Source: Pseudoalteromonas citrea
GTDB lineage: Bacteria > Pseudomonadota > Gammaproteobacteria > Enterobacterales > Alteromonadaceae
Assembly (NCBI RefSeq): GCF_000238375.3
Contig: NZ_AHBZ03000027.1
Coordinates: 310,001-374,000 of the forward strand
Direction: 5' to 3'
Length of the DNA stretch: 64,000 nt
Each line of letters starts with the position of its first letter. The stretch's first letter is position 1. The position numbers were made by a program, and so were the translations under genes. Below, piece after piece: positions 27,956 to 38,193 of the stretch. The notes under the pieces are model-generated. The model did not search any database, was not told where the DNA came from, and saw only the letters and a program-made list of their open reading frames with translations.

Positions 27956-29527
27956 ATGCTCGATAAAAATATCAAACACCAACTACAAAGCCACTTTAGT
28001 GCGATTAATAACCCGATTGAGTTGATCATTGCCCTAGATGACAGCAATAAATCAAAAGAAATTAAAGCATTAGCGGACGATCTTGCATCGCTGAGTGATA
28101 AAATTTCAATAAAGAACTCAGAGCAGCCTGGTGCACGAACGCCCAGTATGGTTGTTCGTTCTCCCATATCTAACACCCACATTGAGTTTGCAGGTGTGCC
28201 GATGGGACATGAGTTTACATCATTGGTTTTGGCATTGTTACAAACAGGGGGCCACCCTGCAAAAGCTTCAAATGATGAAATTGAACAAATAAAATCACTT
28301 GATAAACCGCTTAACTTTGAAGTGTATATTTCTTTAAGTTGCCAAACGTGTCCACAAGTTGTGCAGGCGCTTAACCTTATGGCTGCCACCAACTCACATG
28401 TAAGCGCAACCATGATTGACGGTGCGCTATTCCAAGATGAAGTCAATGAGCGCAATATATTGGCAGTACCCGCGGTGTACTTAAATGGAGAGCTTTTTTC
28501 ACAGGGAGCGGTAACACTCAGTGACATATTAAATAAAGTCGACAGTACATCGGTAGAAAAAACAGCAGCAAAGCTAAACGAAAAAGACGTTTTTGACATG
28601 TTGGTTGTCGGCGGTGGCCCAGCTGGTGCCTCTGCTGCTATTTATTCAGCTAGGAAAGGGCTTAAAACGGGCGTTGTTGCTGATAAATTTGGAGGGCAAG
28701 TATCAGAGACACTCGGCATAGAAAATTTTATTTCTGTACAAGCAACACAAGGCCCCAAACTGGTAGCGCAATTAGAAGAACACGTTAATCAGTATGAAGT
28801 CGATATTATGAAAGGGCAAAGAGCGCTCAGCGTATCTGCAGATGAATTACTGAGCATTGAACTTGAAAGTGGTGCAACGTTGAAAGCCAAATCGATTGTT
28901 GTCGCGACAGGTGCTCGATGGAGAAGCATGAATGTGCCAGGAGAAGCTGAATATAAAGGCCGAGGGGTTGCGTATTGCCCTCATTGCGATGGCCCATTAT
29001 TCAAAGGTAAACCGGTTGCTGTTATTGGAGGTGGAAATTCAGGTATTGAGGCTGCCATTGATTTAGCGAATATCGTTGATCATGTGACCGTACTTGAGTT
29101 TGCTGACTCGTTGCGTGCAGATGAAGTTTTGATAAATAAAGCTCGTAGTTTAGGTAATGTCACCATTATTAAGAGTGCACAAACAACCCAAGTGATTGGC
29201 AATGGCCAAAAAGTGACAGGGTTAAGTTATATTGACCGTAACAACGGCGAGGCATATGAATTAAGTGTTGCAGGTATTTTTGTTCAAATTGGGCTAATTC
29301 CCAACAGTGAATGGCTGCAAGGTTCAGAGGTTGCATTAACTCAATTTGGTGAAATTGAAGTAGATGGCAAAGGCGCTACTTCAATGTCTGGGGTATATGC
29401 AGCAGGAGATGTTACTTCCAGTGCATTTAAACAAATTATTATAGCGATGGGCTCGGGTGCTACCGCAAGCCTAGGCGCATTCGACCATCTTATTCGTCAA
29501 GGTAGTGATCACTCCCAAGCTGCGTGA
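27956..29527 (+). CDS. ahpF: alkyl hydroperoxide reductase subunit F (flavoprotein disulfide reductase)
   Basis: A 523-residue enzyme passing electrons from NADH through FAD and two disulfides to AhpC. The N-terminal double-thioredoxin part (about 1-195) has the redox pair Cys129/Cys132 (CQTC). The FAD site follows ([12 protein letters not shown]), then the second redox pair Cys341/Cys344 (CPHC), the NADH site ([12 protein letters not shown]) and the C-terminal GVYAAGDVT. The length matches E. coli AhpF (521). The frame is open from GTG 27941, but TGAGGA overlaps that codon and is properly spaced for the ATG at 27956. Confidence 0.97.
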   Translation: MLDKNIKHQLQSHFSAINNPIELIIALDDSNKSKEIKALADDLASLSDKISIKNSEQPGARTPSMVVRSPISNTHIEFAGVPMGHEFTSLVLALLQTGGHPAKASNDEIEQIKSLDKPLNFEVYISLSCQTCPQVVQALNLMAATNSHVSATMIDGALFQDEVNERNILAVPAVYLNGELFSQGAVTLSDILNKVDSTSVEKTAAKLNEKDVFDMLVVGGGPAGASAAIYSARKGLKTGVVADKFGGQVSETLGIENFISVQATQGPKLVAQLEEHVNQYEVDIMKGQRALSVSADELLSIELESGATLKAKSIVVATGARWRSMNVPGEAEYKGRGVAYCPHCDGPLFKGKPVAVIGGGNSGIEAAIDLANIVDHVTVLEFADSLRADEVLINKARSLGNVTIIKSAQTTQVIGNGQKVTGLSYIDRNNGEAYELSVAGIFVQIGLIPNSEWLQGSEVALTQFGEIEVDGKGATSMSGVYAAGDVTSSAFKQIIIAMGSGATASLGAFDHLIRQGSDHSQAA

Positions 29528-29585
29528 TTAGTAGAAAAAATCATTGCATGTCAGTTCGTTAGGTACTGACAACACCCAGCAATGC

Positions 29586-29622
29586 AAAGCCATTTAATAC
29601 CCAAGTATTAAATGGCTTTTTC
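29586..29622. terminator. bidirectional terminator after ahpF
   Basis: A perfect 15-bp stem AAAGCCATTTAATAC/GTATTAAATGGCTTT with a four-base loop runs into further Ts on the plus strand. On the minus strand the same hairpin lies across the end of the converging DM13 gene. Confidence 0.85.
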
Positions 29623-30102
29623 ATTTTTTATTAATATTTTATATTGCGCCGCAGAAATAAATTGAGAAAAGCTTTCACACCAAATTATGACGGTATTGAA
29701 TTCTTCAATATCAATATTATTAGGTACTTTAGCAATGAAAGCGTCAAATGTTTTTATATCAGCAATACTGATCATTTCTGATTTCAAACGCATAAAGTCA
29801 GTTTCTGTTTCTACAAATTGCTTTGCTAAGTACAACTTATAATCAGGCCCTGGCGCAATAGTGCCCTGAAAAGAGATGGTGTTTGTCGAGATATTCACGT
29901 CACCTTTAGCAAAATGTAGTAAATCTGAATCTTTTAATGAGCTGACAAATTGCCCTTTATACTTTACGTTTTGCTTAGCGGTGGCGAGTTCTAACATGCT
30001 TGGACTAGCGGGGGCACTTATAATTGGCAGTGCGTAAAGGCCACTCAAAAAACCCACCAAAAATGTAACAACAATTAACAATGTCAGTTTAACTATTTTC
30101 AT
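29608..30102 (-). CDS. DM13-domain membrane-anchored protein
   Basis: A 164-residue protein with one N-terminal hydrophobic helix (residues 5-27), an anchor or signal. The rest resembles a DM13 domain: YKGQF near residue 47, GDVNISTNTISFQG, GPDYKLYLA, and near the end VIIWCESFSQFISAA with the conserved Cys. DM13 domains are small beta-sandwiches proposed to take part in redox or electron-transfer reactions at the cell surface. The stop codon lies within the ahpF terminator stem. A redox link to ahpCF is possible but not shown. Confidence 0.75.
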   Translation of the reverse strand: MKIVKLTLLIVVTFLVGFLSGLYALPIISAPASPSMLELATAKQNVKYKGQFVSSLKDSDLLHFAKGDVNISTNTISFQGTIAPGPDYKLYLAKQFVETETDFMRLKSEMISIADIKTFDAFIAKVPNNIDIEEFNTVIIWCESFSQFISAAQYKILIKNEKAI

Positions 30103-30569
30103 TTATCCGCGACCTTTTCAAATTTGTTAGCGCTGATTATAGCGTATTGAGATCATCTAAATCGCTAATTTTATTCATAAAGAGCAAGTTTCCAACCTTT
30201 AATTTAGTCAAAAAATATTAGGGATACGATTTCTGTTGGTACTTTTGGGTTTTGTTACTGGTTTGATATGCTTTATTTGTAACGAATGAAATACACATAA
30301 AGAAGAAATGTTGGTGTGAATTTTGTGCTAATTTTTGGTTTTATTCATGTTATTGTCTTGTTTTTATCAATAAATACAATGGGTTTCACTGTATTTCTAA
30401 ATGTTATGTTATTTTATTTCTAATCCTTTTTTGTGTTTATTTTTATTTTTACTAACCCCTTGTGGTTGGTTTTTTCGAGTGTAGAATTCTGCGCCGTGTC
30501 TACCTATGGGTACATTTGTAACTATTAAGTGGCGCAAATAACAAAAAACATACAAAATAGGAAGGTTTC
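30103..30569 (+). other. long AT-rich leader region of the chitin cluster (467 bp)
   Basis: Gene-free DNA between the DM13 gene and the first chitinase. It is AT-rich with long T tracts and no ORF with a start signal. A candidate promoter lies near its right end (listed separately), leaving an 80-base leader. No clear operator palindrome was found, so how chitin induces the cluster cannot be read from here. Confidence 0.5.
30460..30487 (+). promoter_or_regulatory. candidate sigma-70 promoter for the chitin cluster
   Basis: TTGTGG at 30460-30465 and TAGAAT at 30482-30487 are 16 bases apart, with a T-rich spacer. The -10 box matches the consensus in five of six bases, the -35 in three of six. 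Confidence 0.35.
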
Positions 30570-33500
30570 ATGCCGTATTCACGCGAACATAAGCGTATTT
30601 TTCAATTTAGCGCAATAACAGCCGCTATGCTGAGTAGTTCAGCATTCGCTGCGATTGATTGTGCCCCGTTAGATAAGTGGCAAACAAACACCATTTACAC
30701 CAGTGGTGATCAAGTTCAACAAGATGATGTTGCTTATAAAGCCAATTGGTGGAACAAAACATCTCCGAAGCTACGTTCAGGTCAGTGGCAAGAGTGGAGT
30801 AAACTAGGTGAGTGCTCATCGCTAGATTCTGAAAATAAAGCCCCAAGTGTTGATTGGCTGAAGCCTGCAGCTGATGTTACTGTGGTTGAAAATGACAGCG
30901 TTATCATTGAGTTTGCAGCGACCGACAGTGATGGCGCAGTAAAACAGGTTGCGGTGTATCATGATGATGAACTCGTGCGTGTGTTAGACAGTGCCCCGTA
31001 TTTGTTTAATTGGCAAGCAAAGGTCGGTGAACATCAATTTCATGCTGTCGCATTAGATGATGATGGAGATACCGGACGTTCTATTAGTCGCAAAGTAACC
31101 GTAAACACTTTACCGAAAGACACCAATAACGCGCCCACTGTGCGTCTTGCAGCGCAATTGCCTTCAGAGCTTGAAGTGGGTGCTAGCATTGGGTTTACAC
31201 TTCAAGCAAATGACTTAGATGAAGATACACTCAAGCAAGTGTTGCGTCTTAATGGCGAGGTACTGGTTGAAACGACTGAGCTAACACACCAGTTCGATTG
31301 GCAAGCGAAAGCAGCAGGTCGTCAGGTATTTACGTTAAGTGCAATTGATGAACATGGCGCTGAGTCGGAAGTAGTACAACGGGTATTTACAGTAAAAGAA
31401 AAAGGCGACCAGCCAGATAGTCATGAAAACTGTCGCCCTGCCGGTTTGTATCAAACGCCGGATGTAACACCTGCTTACTGTGACATATACGATAGTGAGG
31501 GGCGCGAAAAAATGGGGGTTGATCACCCTCGTCGTGTTATTGGTTACTTTACGAGCTGGAGAACAGGTAAGAATGATCAACCGAGTTACCTAGTTAAAGA
31601 TATTCCTTGGGATAAAATCACCCACATCAACTATGCATTTGCTCATGTTAATGCCGAAAATGAAATCAGTATTGGTAACCCAAACGCCGAAAACAACGCG
31701 GCAACCAATATGACGTGGCCGGGTGTCGCGGGTGCTGAGATGGATCCTGCGCTCCCTTATACGGGTCACTTTAACCTCCTAAATAAATATAAGCAGCAAT
31801 ATCCTCACGTAAAAACCATGATCTCTGTCGGTGGTTGGGCTGAAACTGGCGGCTTTTTTGACGAAGCAGGTAAGCGTGTTGCCAGTGGTGGTTTCTACAC
31901 CATGACAACCAATGAAGATGGCAGCGTTAATCACGCAGGTATTAACGCATTTGTTGCCAGTAGCGTTGAGTTTTTACGGACCTATGGCTTTGATGGCTTA
32001 GACGTAGACTACGAATACCCATCGTCAATGAAAGACTCAGGCCACCCTGAAGATTTTGAGATCAGTAATCAACGTCGTGCAGGGCTGAATAAATCTTATC
32101 AAGTACTCATGAAAGCATTACGTGAGGCCCTTGATAAAGCCGGTGAAACTGATGACAAGCATTATATGTTGACCATTGCTTCACCGTCATCAGGCTATTT
32201 ATTACGCGGTATGGAAACCTTTCAAACTGCGCAATACTTAGATTTTGTGAATATTATGTCATACGACTTACACGGCGCATGGAACGACCATGTGGGGCAC
32301 AATGCACCGCTATTCGACACTGGTAAAGATTCAGAACTGAAAGTGTGGAATGTGTATGGCACCAAAGAGTTTGGTGGTATTGGCTATTTGAATACCAATT
32401 GGGCGGTGAATTATTTCAGAGGCGCATTACCGTCCGGACGAATTAATATTGGTTTGCCGTATTACACCCGAGGATTTCAAGGTGTTAACGGCGGGGAGAA
32501 TGGCTTATGGGGCCGTGCACCGCTGCCAAATCAAAGCGATTGCCCTAAAGGCACCGGCATTGGTGACAAAAACAAATGTGGTAACGGCGCGATTGGCATC
32601 GATAACTTATGGCACGACCTTGAAAATGGTCAAGAAGTGGCCGCAGGTAGCAACCCGTTATGGCATGCTAAAAACTTAGAAAATGGCATAGTACCTAGTT
32701 ACTTGGCTACCTATGGCCTGACGCCAGAGTCTGATCCTGATGATGTTATGACGGGGAAATATGAACGTCATTACGATGATGTAGCCGTGGCCCCTTGGCT
32801 GTGGAATGCCCAGAAAAAAGTGTTCTTATCAATAGAAGATACTGAGTCTATGAAGACAAAGTTAGATTATGTTATTGATAAAGACTTAGGTGGCGTGATG
32901 TTCTGGGAGCTTGCCGGTGACTATGCATTTGATGCCAATAAGGGTGAATACTTTATGGGCTCGACGATGACATCGTTGGCGTATGACACTTTTAATCAAA
33001 GTGGCAAAGCGTATGGAGCGCATTTAGGGGACTCGCAGTTTACACCACCTGAAACGGCGGTCGATGTGAGGTTTGTTGCCAAAGACTTCCCTGTCGGTGA
33101 CCAAAACTATCCGATCAGACCTACTTTTGCTTTTACGAACCACTCAGAAATCGATTTAACAGGGGCAAAAATATCGTTCAACGTGCCAACGTCAACGTCT
33201 GCTATTTTCAAGTCAAATTGGAATGCACAGAAAAAGCTTGGGATGCAAGTTGAATTAGACAACTCAAATACGTCAGGTAATAACATTGGCGGATTTGAAA
33301 ATGAATTCCATCGCTTTTCAATCACCTTAAAGAATCAATGGGGTGACCAGCTTGAGTCTTTCAAAAAAGGCGAAACAGTCAATGCGCAAGTGATGTATTA
33401 CATGCCCATTACTGGGCCGGTAAATTTCGTGATTGAAAAAGACGGTAAAAAGTATGCGTTTGCAACAGAGTACCCAGCGCTGCCAATTGCTAATAACGAC

Positions 33501-33731
33501 ACACCCGACCCAGGTGATGGCACCCCCCCATCAGACAAACAATGTAATGGCATTGATGTATCAACGCTTAATACCTATCCGAACTGGCCACGCACTAATT
33601 GGGCTGGACAGCCAAGTCACGCGTTAGGTGGCGACCATATTATTCACAACCAAGCTGTATTTAAGGCGAAGTGGTGGACCAATAGTGCGCCGTCAGACGG
33701 TGGTGCTTGGCAAAAAGTGTGTGACCTTTAA
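30570..33731 (+). CDS. secreted GH18 chitinase with two CBM5/12 modules and two Ig-like domains
   Basis: A 1053-residue endo- or processive chitinase. In order: signal peptide (about 1-27), CBM5/12 (about 31-80, KANWWN), two Ig-like domains (about 90-178 and 187-275), GH18 catalytic domain (about 315-800), a C-terminal beta-domain (about 828-975) and a second CBM5/12 (about 1000-1050, KAKWWT). The catalytic motif DGLDVDYE lies at residues 475-482, with Glu482 the general acid. Chitin is hydrolysed with retention by substrate-assisted catalysis in this family. AGGAAGG precedes the ATG. It is the first gene of a four-gene cluster with gaps of 60-85 bp. Confidence 0.95.
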   Translation: MPYSREHKRIFQFSAITAAMLSSSAFAAIDCAPLDKWQTNTIYTSGDQVQQDDVAYKANWWNKTSPKLRSGQWQEWSKLGECSSLDSENKAPSVDWLKPAADVTVVENDSVIIEFAATDSDGAVKQVAVYHDDELVRVLDSAPYLFNWQAKVGEHQFHAVALDDDGDTGRSISRKVTVNTLPKDTNNAPTVRLAAQLPSELEVGASIGFTLQANDLDEDTLKQVLRLNGEVLVETTELTHQFDWQAKAAGRQVFTLSAIDEHGAESEVVQRVFTVKEKGDQPDSHENCRPAGLYQTPDVTPAYCDIYDSEGREKMGVDHPRRVIGYFTSWRTGKNDQPSYLVKDIPWDKITHINYAFAHVNAENEISIGNPNAENNAATNMTWPGVAGAEMDPALPYTGHFNLLNKYKQQYPHVKTMISVGGWAETGGFFDEAGKRVASGGFYTMTTNEDGSVNHAGINAFVASSVEFLRTYGFDGLDVDYEYPSSMKDSGHPEDFEISNQRRAGLNKSYQVLMKALREALDKAGETDDKHYMLTIASPSSGYLLRGMETFQTAQYLDFVNIMSYDLHGAWNDHVGHNAPLFDTGKDSELKVWNVYGTKEFGGIGYLNTNWAVNYFRGALPSGRINIGLPYYTRGFQGVNGGENGLWGRAPLPNQSDCPKGTGIGDKNKCGNGAIGIDNLWHDLENGQEVAAGSNPLWHAKNLENGIVPSYLATYGLTPESDPDDVMTGKYERHYDDVAVAPWLWNAQKKVFLSIEDTESMKTKLDYVIDKDLGGVMFWELAGDYAFDANKGEYFMGSTMTSLAYDTFNQSGKAYGAHLGDSQFTPPETAVDVRFVAKDFPVGDQNYPIRPTFAFTNHSEIDLTGAKISFNVPTSTSAIFKSNWNAQKKLGMQVELDNSNTSGNNIGGFENEFHRFSITLKNQWGDQLESFKKGETVNAQVMYYMPITGPVNFVIEKDGKKYAFATEYPALPIANNDTPDPGDGTPPSDKQCNGIDVSTLNTYPNWPRTNWAGQPSHALGGDHIIHNQAVFKAKWWTNSAPSDGGAWQKVCDL

Positions 33732-33772
33732 GCATTTTGGTTTAGAGAGCGAAAAACACACAGTCTAATTCA

Positions 33773-33795
33773 AGGGTCGCTTGCGGCCCTAGGGA
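33773..33795 (+). promoter_or_regulatory. hairpin directly before the LPMO ribosome-binding site
   Basis: AGGGTCGC at 33773-33780 can pair with GCGGCCCT at 33783-33790 (one G-T pair; innermost pair probably open). The ribosome-binding site AGGGA begins at the next base. It could tune translation of the LPMO or protect the upstream chitinase mRNA; there is no T run. Confidence 0.4.
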
Positions 33796-33800
33796 AACTT

Positions 33801-35393
33801 ATGAAAAAACAATTAACACTAACAGCGGTGGCGCTGGGGATCACTGTGGCTGCAATACAGCAGGTGAACGCCCACGGATATATGGATAGCCCTAAAGCAC
33901 GACAAACCATCTGCCAAGAGCAAGGGGGGTTTTGGTGGCCAAAAGATGGTAGCAATATTCCAAATGCGGCATGTCGAGCTGCCTTTGTGAAAAGCGATCA
34001 TGTGCAGTTTATTCAAAGGCATGAATTTGCAGCGAACGTGGCAGATTTTAATAATCAAACTGCGGTTGAAGCGGCAGTGCCAAATGGCAAGTTATGCGCC
34101 GCTGGCGATGCCAATAAAGCCGGTATGAATATCGCTTCTGCTGACTGGCAGCGCACGGTGGTTAAGCCAAATAGTAACGGGGACATAAAAGTCCGATATC
34201 GCGCCACTACACCACACAACCCCAGTTTTTGGCAGTTTTATTTAACCAAACCAGGCACTGCGATCAACACAGAGTCATTGCGTTGGGATCAGCTTGAGTT
34301 GGTGCAAGAACATGGCAATGTCGCATTTTTTATGGCCCCAGATGGTAAACGATATTATGAAATGACGGTTGCTATACCTGAGCAGTTTAAAGGTGATGCA
34401 ATCTTATATAGCCGCTGGCAAAGAGATGATGTAGTCGGAGAAGGGTTTTATAACTGCAGTGATATTACAATCGAACGCACAGATAGCACGCCCGAACCTG
34501 TGGTTTGGCATTCTGCTGGTTTTTACGTAAAGCAGGGGCAAGACGCATTAGCAGGTGACACTGTATGGCTACGTTTGTTTGATGCTAACGGACAAGAGCT
34601 CATTCAGCAGCAATTTAAAGTTACCGAGCACTCATTAGATTGGGCGATGCAATTGGCTCAGCAAGTTGTGCAAGATAACCCTGATTTGATTCAAATTGGT
34701 GTTAAGTCGGGATCAGGTGATGTGACGTTCGATCATCAAAACCCGGCATCCAATCAGGTTTTTGTTAGTGACACAGCGCATAGCTACAATTTAAGTATTG
34801 TAAAGCAACCAGTTAACACTGCGCCGACAGTACATACGCCACAGCCATTAACATTAGAAGAAAATACCAGTACGCACTTGCATGTTCATGCCTTTGACGA
34901 TGAGCAAAGCACGCTGACTTTTGACTGGCAGTTGCCCAATGCGTTGAGCTATATAGGCGCTGGTTCAACAATCACAGTCACCGCACCTGAAGTGACTGCA
35001 GACACTGAGTATACCGGACAGGTTACGGTCTCTGATGGGATGTTAAACAAAACAGTTCCGCTACATATCACTGTCACTAACAAAGTAACCCCGCCAACGC
35101 CTCCGACACCACCAGAAGGTGACACGTGGCAAGCAAATAAAGTCTATACCGCTGGAGATACCGCTGTTTATAAGGGGAAAACCTATCGTGCTAAATGGTG
35201 GGTAAAAGGTCAGCGACCAGATCAAAGTCAAGCGTGGCAATTAGTAACAACAGACGATAGCAGCAATGCGTGGAATGCAAGTACGGCTTATCAAGGGGGC
35301 AGCATTGTGACCTTTCAAAGCCAGAAGTACAAAGCGCGCTGGTGGACTCGAGGCCAGCAGCCAGGCAGCAATGCTGTGTGGCAGAAACTATAA
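33801..35393 (+). CDS. chitin-active lytic polysaccharide monooxygenase (AA10) with two CBM5/12 modules
   Basis: A 530-residue copper enzyme that oxidatively cleaves crystalline chitin. The signal peptide ends VNA, so His25 becomes the mature N terminus (HGYMDSP) and one half of the copper histidine brace; His139 (ATTPHNPSFW) is the second. The catalytic AA10 domain covers about 25-225. It is followed by a GbpA-like middle domain, an Ig-like domain (about 340-425) and two CBM5/12 modules near 436-478 and 485-530 (RAKWWV and KARWWT). It lies between two chitinase genes, matching the usual synergy of LPMOs with GH18 enzymes. Confidence 0.96.
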   Translation: MKKQLTLTAVALGITVAAIQQVNAHGYMDSPKARQTICQEQGGFWWPKDGSNIPNAACRAAFVKSDHVQFIQRHEFAANVADFNNQTAVEAAVPNGKLCAAGDANKAGMNIASADWQRTVVKPNSNGDIKVRYRATTPHNPSFWQFYLTKPGTAINTESLRWDQLELVQEHGNVAFFMAPDGKRYYEMTVAIPEQFKGDAILYSRWQRDDVVGEGFYNCSDITIERTDSTPEPVVWHSAGFYVKQGQDALAGDTVWLRLFDANGQELIQQQFKVTEHSLDWAMQLAQQVVQDNPDLIQIGVKSGSGDVTFDHQNPASNQVFVSDTAHSYNLSIVKQPVNTAPTVHTPQPLTLEENTSTHLHVHAFDDEQSTLTFDWQLPNALSYIGAGSTITVTAPEVTADTEYTGQVTVSDGMLNKTVPLHITVTNKVTPPTPPTPPEGDTWQANKVYTAGDTAVYKGKTYRAKWWVKGQRPDQSQAWQLVTTDDSSNAWNASTAYQGGSIVTFQSQKYKARWWTRGQQPGSNAVWQKL

Positions 35394-35475
35394 CCACCTT
35401 ATAAACCATTAAATTTCATTGCTTTAAAAAAGCTTTAAATAATAACTATCAAAACAACATACTATAGGAAAAACT

Positions 35476-38118
35476 ATGTTTAAATTTTTACTCTCAGCGG
35501 TTGCTGTTGGGGCTGCGCTGGCAAGTGCAAGTACCGTAGCAGCACCATCAACACCCAGTATCACGTGGAAGCCACAAAATTATTCCTTTGTGGACGTGAA
35601 TATTTATGGTCGTGGATCATACAAACAACTTATTCAAGCAAAAGACGAAGTAAACATTCAAATTGAGTGGAACGCTTGGTCTGGTAAAGGCGGTGACAGC
35701 TATCAGGTTTACTTTGACAATGAGTTAGTCAACGAAGGTCAGTTGTCTCCAGGTTCTAAAAGTGGCGTGATCAGCTTCCCGTATAAAAAATCGGGTCGTC
35801 ATCAACTGCAAATTGCACTGTGTGATGAAACAGGGTGTGTAAAAAGCGCCACTAAGCCAATTGTGATTGCCGATACTGACGGCGGGCATTTAGCGCCATT
35901 GCCATTAAATGTTAACCCAAATAATAAACAGTTTGATACCGATCCTAATACGGTGGTTGGTGCATATTTTGTAGAGTGGGGCATTTATGGTCGTAAGTTC
36001 GATGTGACGCAAATCCCAGCTGATAACTTAACCCACTTACTCTATGGTTTTATTCCAATTTGTGGTCCAAATGAGTCGCTGGCTGAAATTGAAAACGGTA
36101 ACAGCCTACGTGCATTAAATCTGGCATGTGGGGGATCAGAAGATTACGAAGTGGTGATTCATGATCCGTGGGCTGCAGTACAAAAAGCACTGCCAGGTGT
36201 AAGCAGTAGTGATCCAATTCGTGGTACCTATGCACAGTTGATGGCGTTAAAACAGCGTAACCCAGACTTAAAAATCTTACCTTCTGTCGGGGGCTGGACG
36301 TTATCAGATCCGTTCTTTGACTTTGACAATAAAGCTAACCGAGACACGTTCGTTAAGTCGATGCGCGAATTCTTAACCACTTGGAAGTTTTATGATGGGA
36401 TTGATGTTGATTGGGAATTCCCTGGCGGAGATGGCGCTAATCCGAACTTAGGCAGTGACAAAGATGGTGAAGTTTATGTGACGCTGATGAAAGAGCTGCG
36501 CATTATGCTTGATGATCTTGAAGCGCAAACTGGCCGTGAATATGAACTAACCTCTGCGATTGGTTCTGGGTGGGACAAAATTGAAGATGTTGATTATCAA
36601 CAAGCTGCGCAATATATGGATTACATTTTTGCGATGACGTATGACTTTCATGGTGGTTGGAACAATGTAACTGGGCATCAAACAGGTATTTATTGTGGGT
36701 CGCATCTATCAGCAGATGAATGTAATGGCACAGGTGTAGATGAAAAGGGTGAGCCGCGCAAAGGGCCAGCCTATACATTAGACAATGCGGTTAAGCTATT
36801 GCTTGAACAAGGTGTGCCAAGCGAAAAGCTAGTGATAGGTGCTGCGATGTATGGCCGTGGTTGGGAAGGGGTGAAACCTGAAAATGCGACTATTGCAGGC
36901 AACCCAATGACAGCACCAGCTAACGGTAAATTACGTGGTTCAACGTCTCAGGGCGTGTGGGAAGCGGGTGTGATTGATTATAAGGGATTAAAATCTCATA
37001 TGATTGGTGCAAACGAGCAGGGTGTAAATGGCTTTGAAGTTGGCTATGACGAGCAGGCACAAGCCGCATATGTGTGGAATCCGCAAAAAGGCACGTTGGT
37101 AACGTACGATAGCCCACGCTCAGTGCAAGCAAAAGGCCGATATGTGCGAGAGCACAATCTCGGTGGTTTATTTGCGTGGGAAATTGATGCAGACAATGGC
37201 GATATACTCAACGCGATGCATGAAGGTCTTGCTGGAAAATCAACGCCAGTTCCTCCGAAAAACCATGCGCCAACGCTTGAGTTAATTAACGAAGTGAAGG
37301 TTGCATCAGGTGAGACGATTCAACTTGTCGCGACAGCAACAGATCCAGAAGCAAAGCCACTGACTTATCTTTGGCAGGGTGATAATGCGTTAACGCTTAA
37401 TAGCAATAAAGAAACGCTCGTTATTACAGCGCCTGAGATCACAAAAGATTCTGTCTATACCGTGAATTTAACAGTATCTGATGGAGTCAATGACGTAACT
37501 GCTTCGGTCAAAGTGATGGTGAGTGCACCTGTAATAGAAAATAAAGCGCCGAGCGTGGCGAATATCACTGCCATTACGGTTGATGAAAATAGCGAAGTAT
37601 CACTGAGTGTGGTGGCTTCGGATCCTGAAGGAAAGTCATTGAGCTACAGCTGGCAAGTACCCGGTCATAGCATCGTCGGTTCAGGTAGTGAGGTGGTATT
37701 AAAAACCTCTGAAGTTGAGCAAGAACAGCGTGTAACGGGTTCTGTTACAGTCACTGATGGTGTCAATACGGTTGAGCGTGAATTTAGTGTGACGGTGAAA
37801 AACACAGAGACTACACCAGACCCTACTCCGGAGCCAGGTAAAACAACATGGAATGCAAGCACTGTTTACGTGGGTGGCAACATCGTTTGGTATAACGGCG
37901 TGCAATATAAAGCGCGTTGGTGGACCAAAGGCGCTGTGCCAGGTAATGGCGGCGTATGGCAAGAGATCATTCCTGATGACGGCACGGTTCGTGATTGGCG
38001 CAGTGACCTAGTCTATACCGGTGGCGACCAAGTTAGCCACAATGGCGTGAAGTATCAAGCACGTTGGTGGACACGTGGCCAAGCACCGGGCAGCAATGCT
38101 GTGTGGCGCAAGCTGTAA
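35476..38118 (+). CDS. secreted GH18 chitinase (ChiA type) with two Ig-like domains and two CBM5/12 modules
   Basis: An 880-residue chitinase. Signal peptide (about 1-23), ChiA-type N-terminal Ig-like domain (about 25-135), GH18 catalytic domain (about 155-590) with DGIDVDWE at 307-314 and catalytic Glu314, then two Ig-like repeats (each starting with APTLE or APSVA) and two C-terminal CBM5/12 modules (KARWWT and QARWWT). The N-terminal domain and the motif with Trp at position 313 make it the Serratia ChiA-like partner to the first chitinase, which has Tyr at that position. The two enzymes probably act on chitin chains from different ends or on different forms, an inference from related clusters. 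Confidence 0.95.
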   Translation: MFKFLLSAVAVGAALASASTVAAPSTPSITWKPQNYSFVDVNIYGRGSYKQLIQAKDEVNIQIEWNAWSGKGGDSYQVYFDNELVNEGQLSPGSKSGVISFPYKKSGRHQLQIALCDETGCVKSATKPIVIADTDGGHLAPLPLNVNPNNKQFDTDPNTVVGAYFVEWGIYGRKFDVTQIPADNLTHLLYGFIPICGPNESLAEIENGNSLRALNLACGGSEDYEVVIHDPWAAVQKALPGVSSSDPIRGTYAQLMALKQRNPDLKILPSVGGWTLSDPFFDFDNKANRDTFVKSMREFLTTWKFYDGIDVDWEFPGGDGANPNLGSDKDGEVYVTLMKELRIMLDDLEAQTGREYELTSAIGSGWDKIEDVDYQQAAQYMDYIFAMTYDFHGGWNNVTGHQTGIYCGSHLSADECNGTGVDEKGEPRKGPAYTLDNAVKLLLEQGVPSEKLVIGAAMYGRGWEGVKPENATIAGNPMTAPANGKLRGSTSQGVWEAGVIDYKGLKSHMIGANEQGVNGFEVGYDEQAQAAYVWNPQKGTLVTYDSPRSVQAKGRYVREHNLGGLFAWEIDADNGDILNAMHEGLAGKSTPVPPKNHAPTLELINEVKVASGETIQLVATATDPEAKPLTYLWQGDNALTLNSNKETLVITAPEITKDSVYTVNLTVSDGVNDVTASVKVMVSAPVIENKAPSVANITAITVDENSEVSLSVVASDPEGKSLSYSWQVPGHSIVGSGSEVVLKTSEVEQEQRVTGSVTVTDGVNTVEREFSVTVKNTETTPDPTPEPGKTTWNASTVYVGGNIVWYNGVQYKARWWTKGAVPGNGGVWQEIIPDDGTVRDWRSDLVYTGGDQVSHNGVKYQARWWTRGQAPGSNAVWRKL

Positions 38119-38193
38119 TCTCAAGTTTATTTAACTAACACACGATTGGGGCAAGGAGGCCCTTTTAAAAAAACAAAAATTATAGAGATCATT

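Noticed and set aside
27715-28599. 294-residue ORF opposite ahpF
   Set aside because: Antisense to well-conserved AhpC/AhpF coding sequence, with a low-complexity Ser/Leu-rich product.
38149-38166. Attenuator or start signal between the second chitinase and the M4 protease (GGGC...GCCCTTTT and GGAGG)
   Set aside because: The stem is only four or five bp, and the GGAGG has no start codon within reach.
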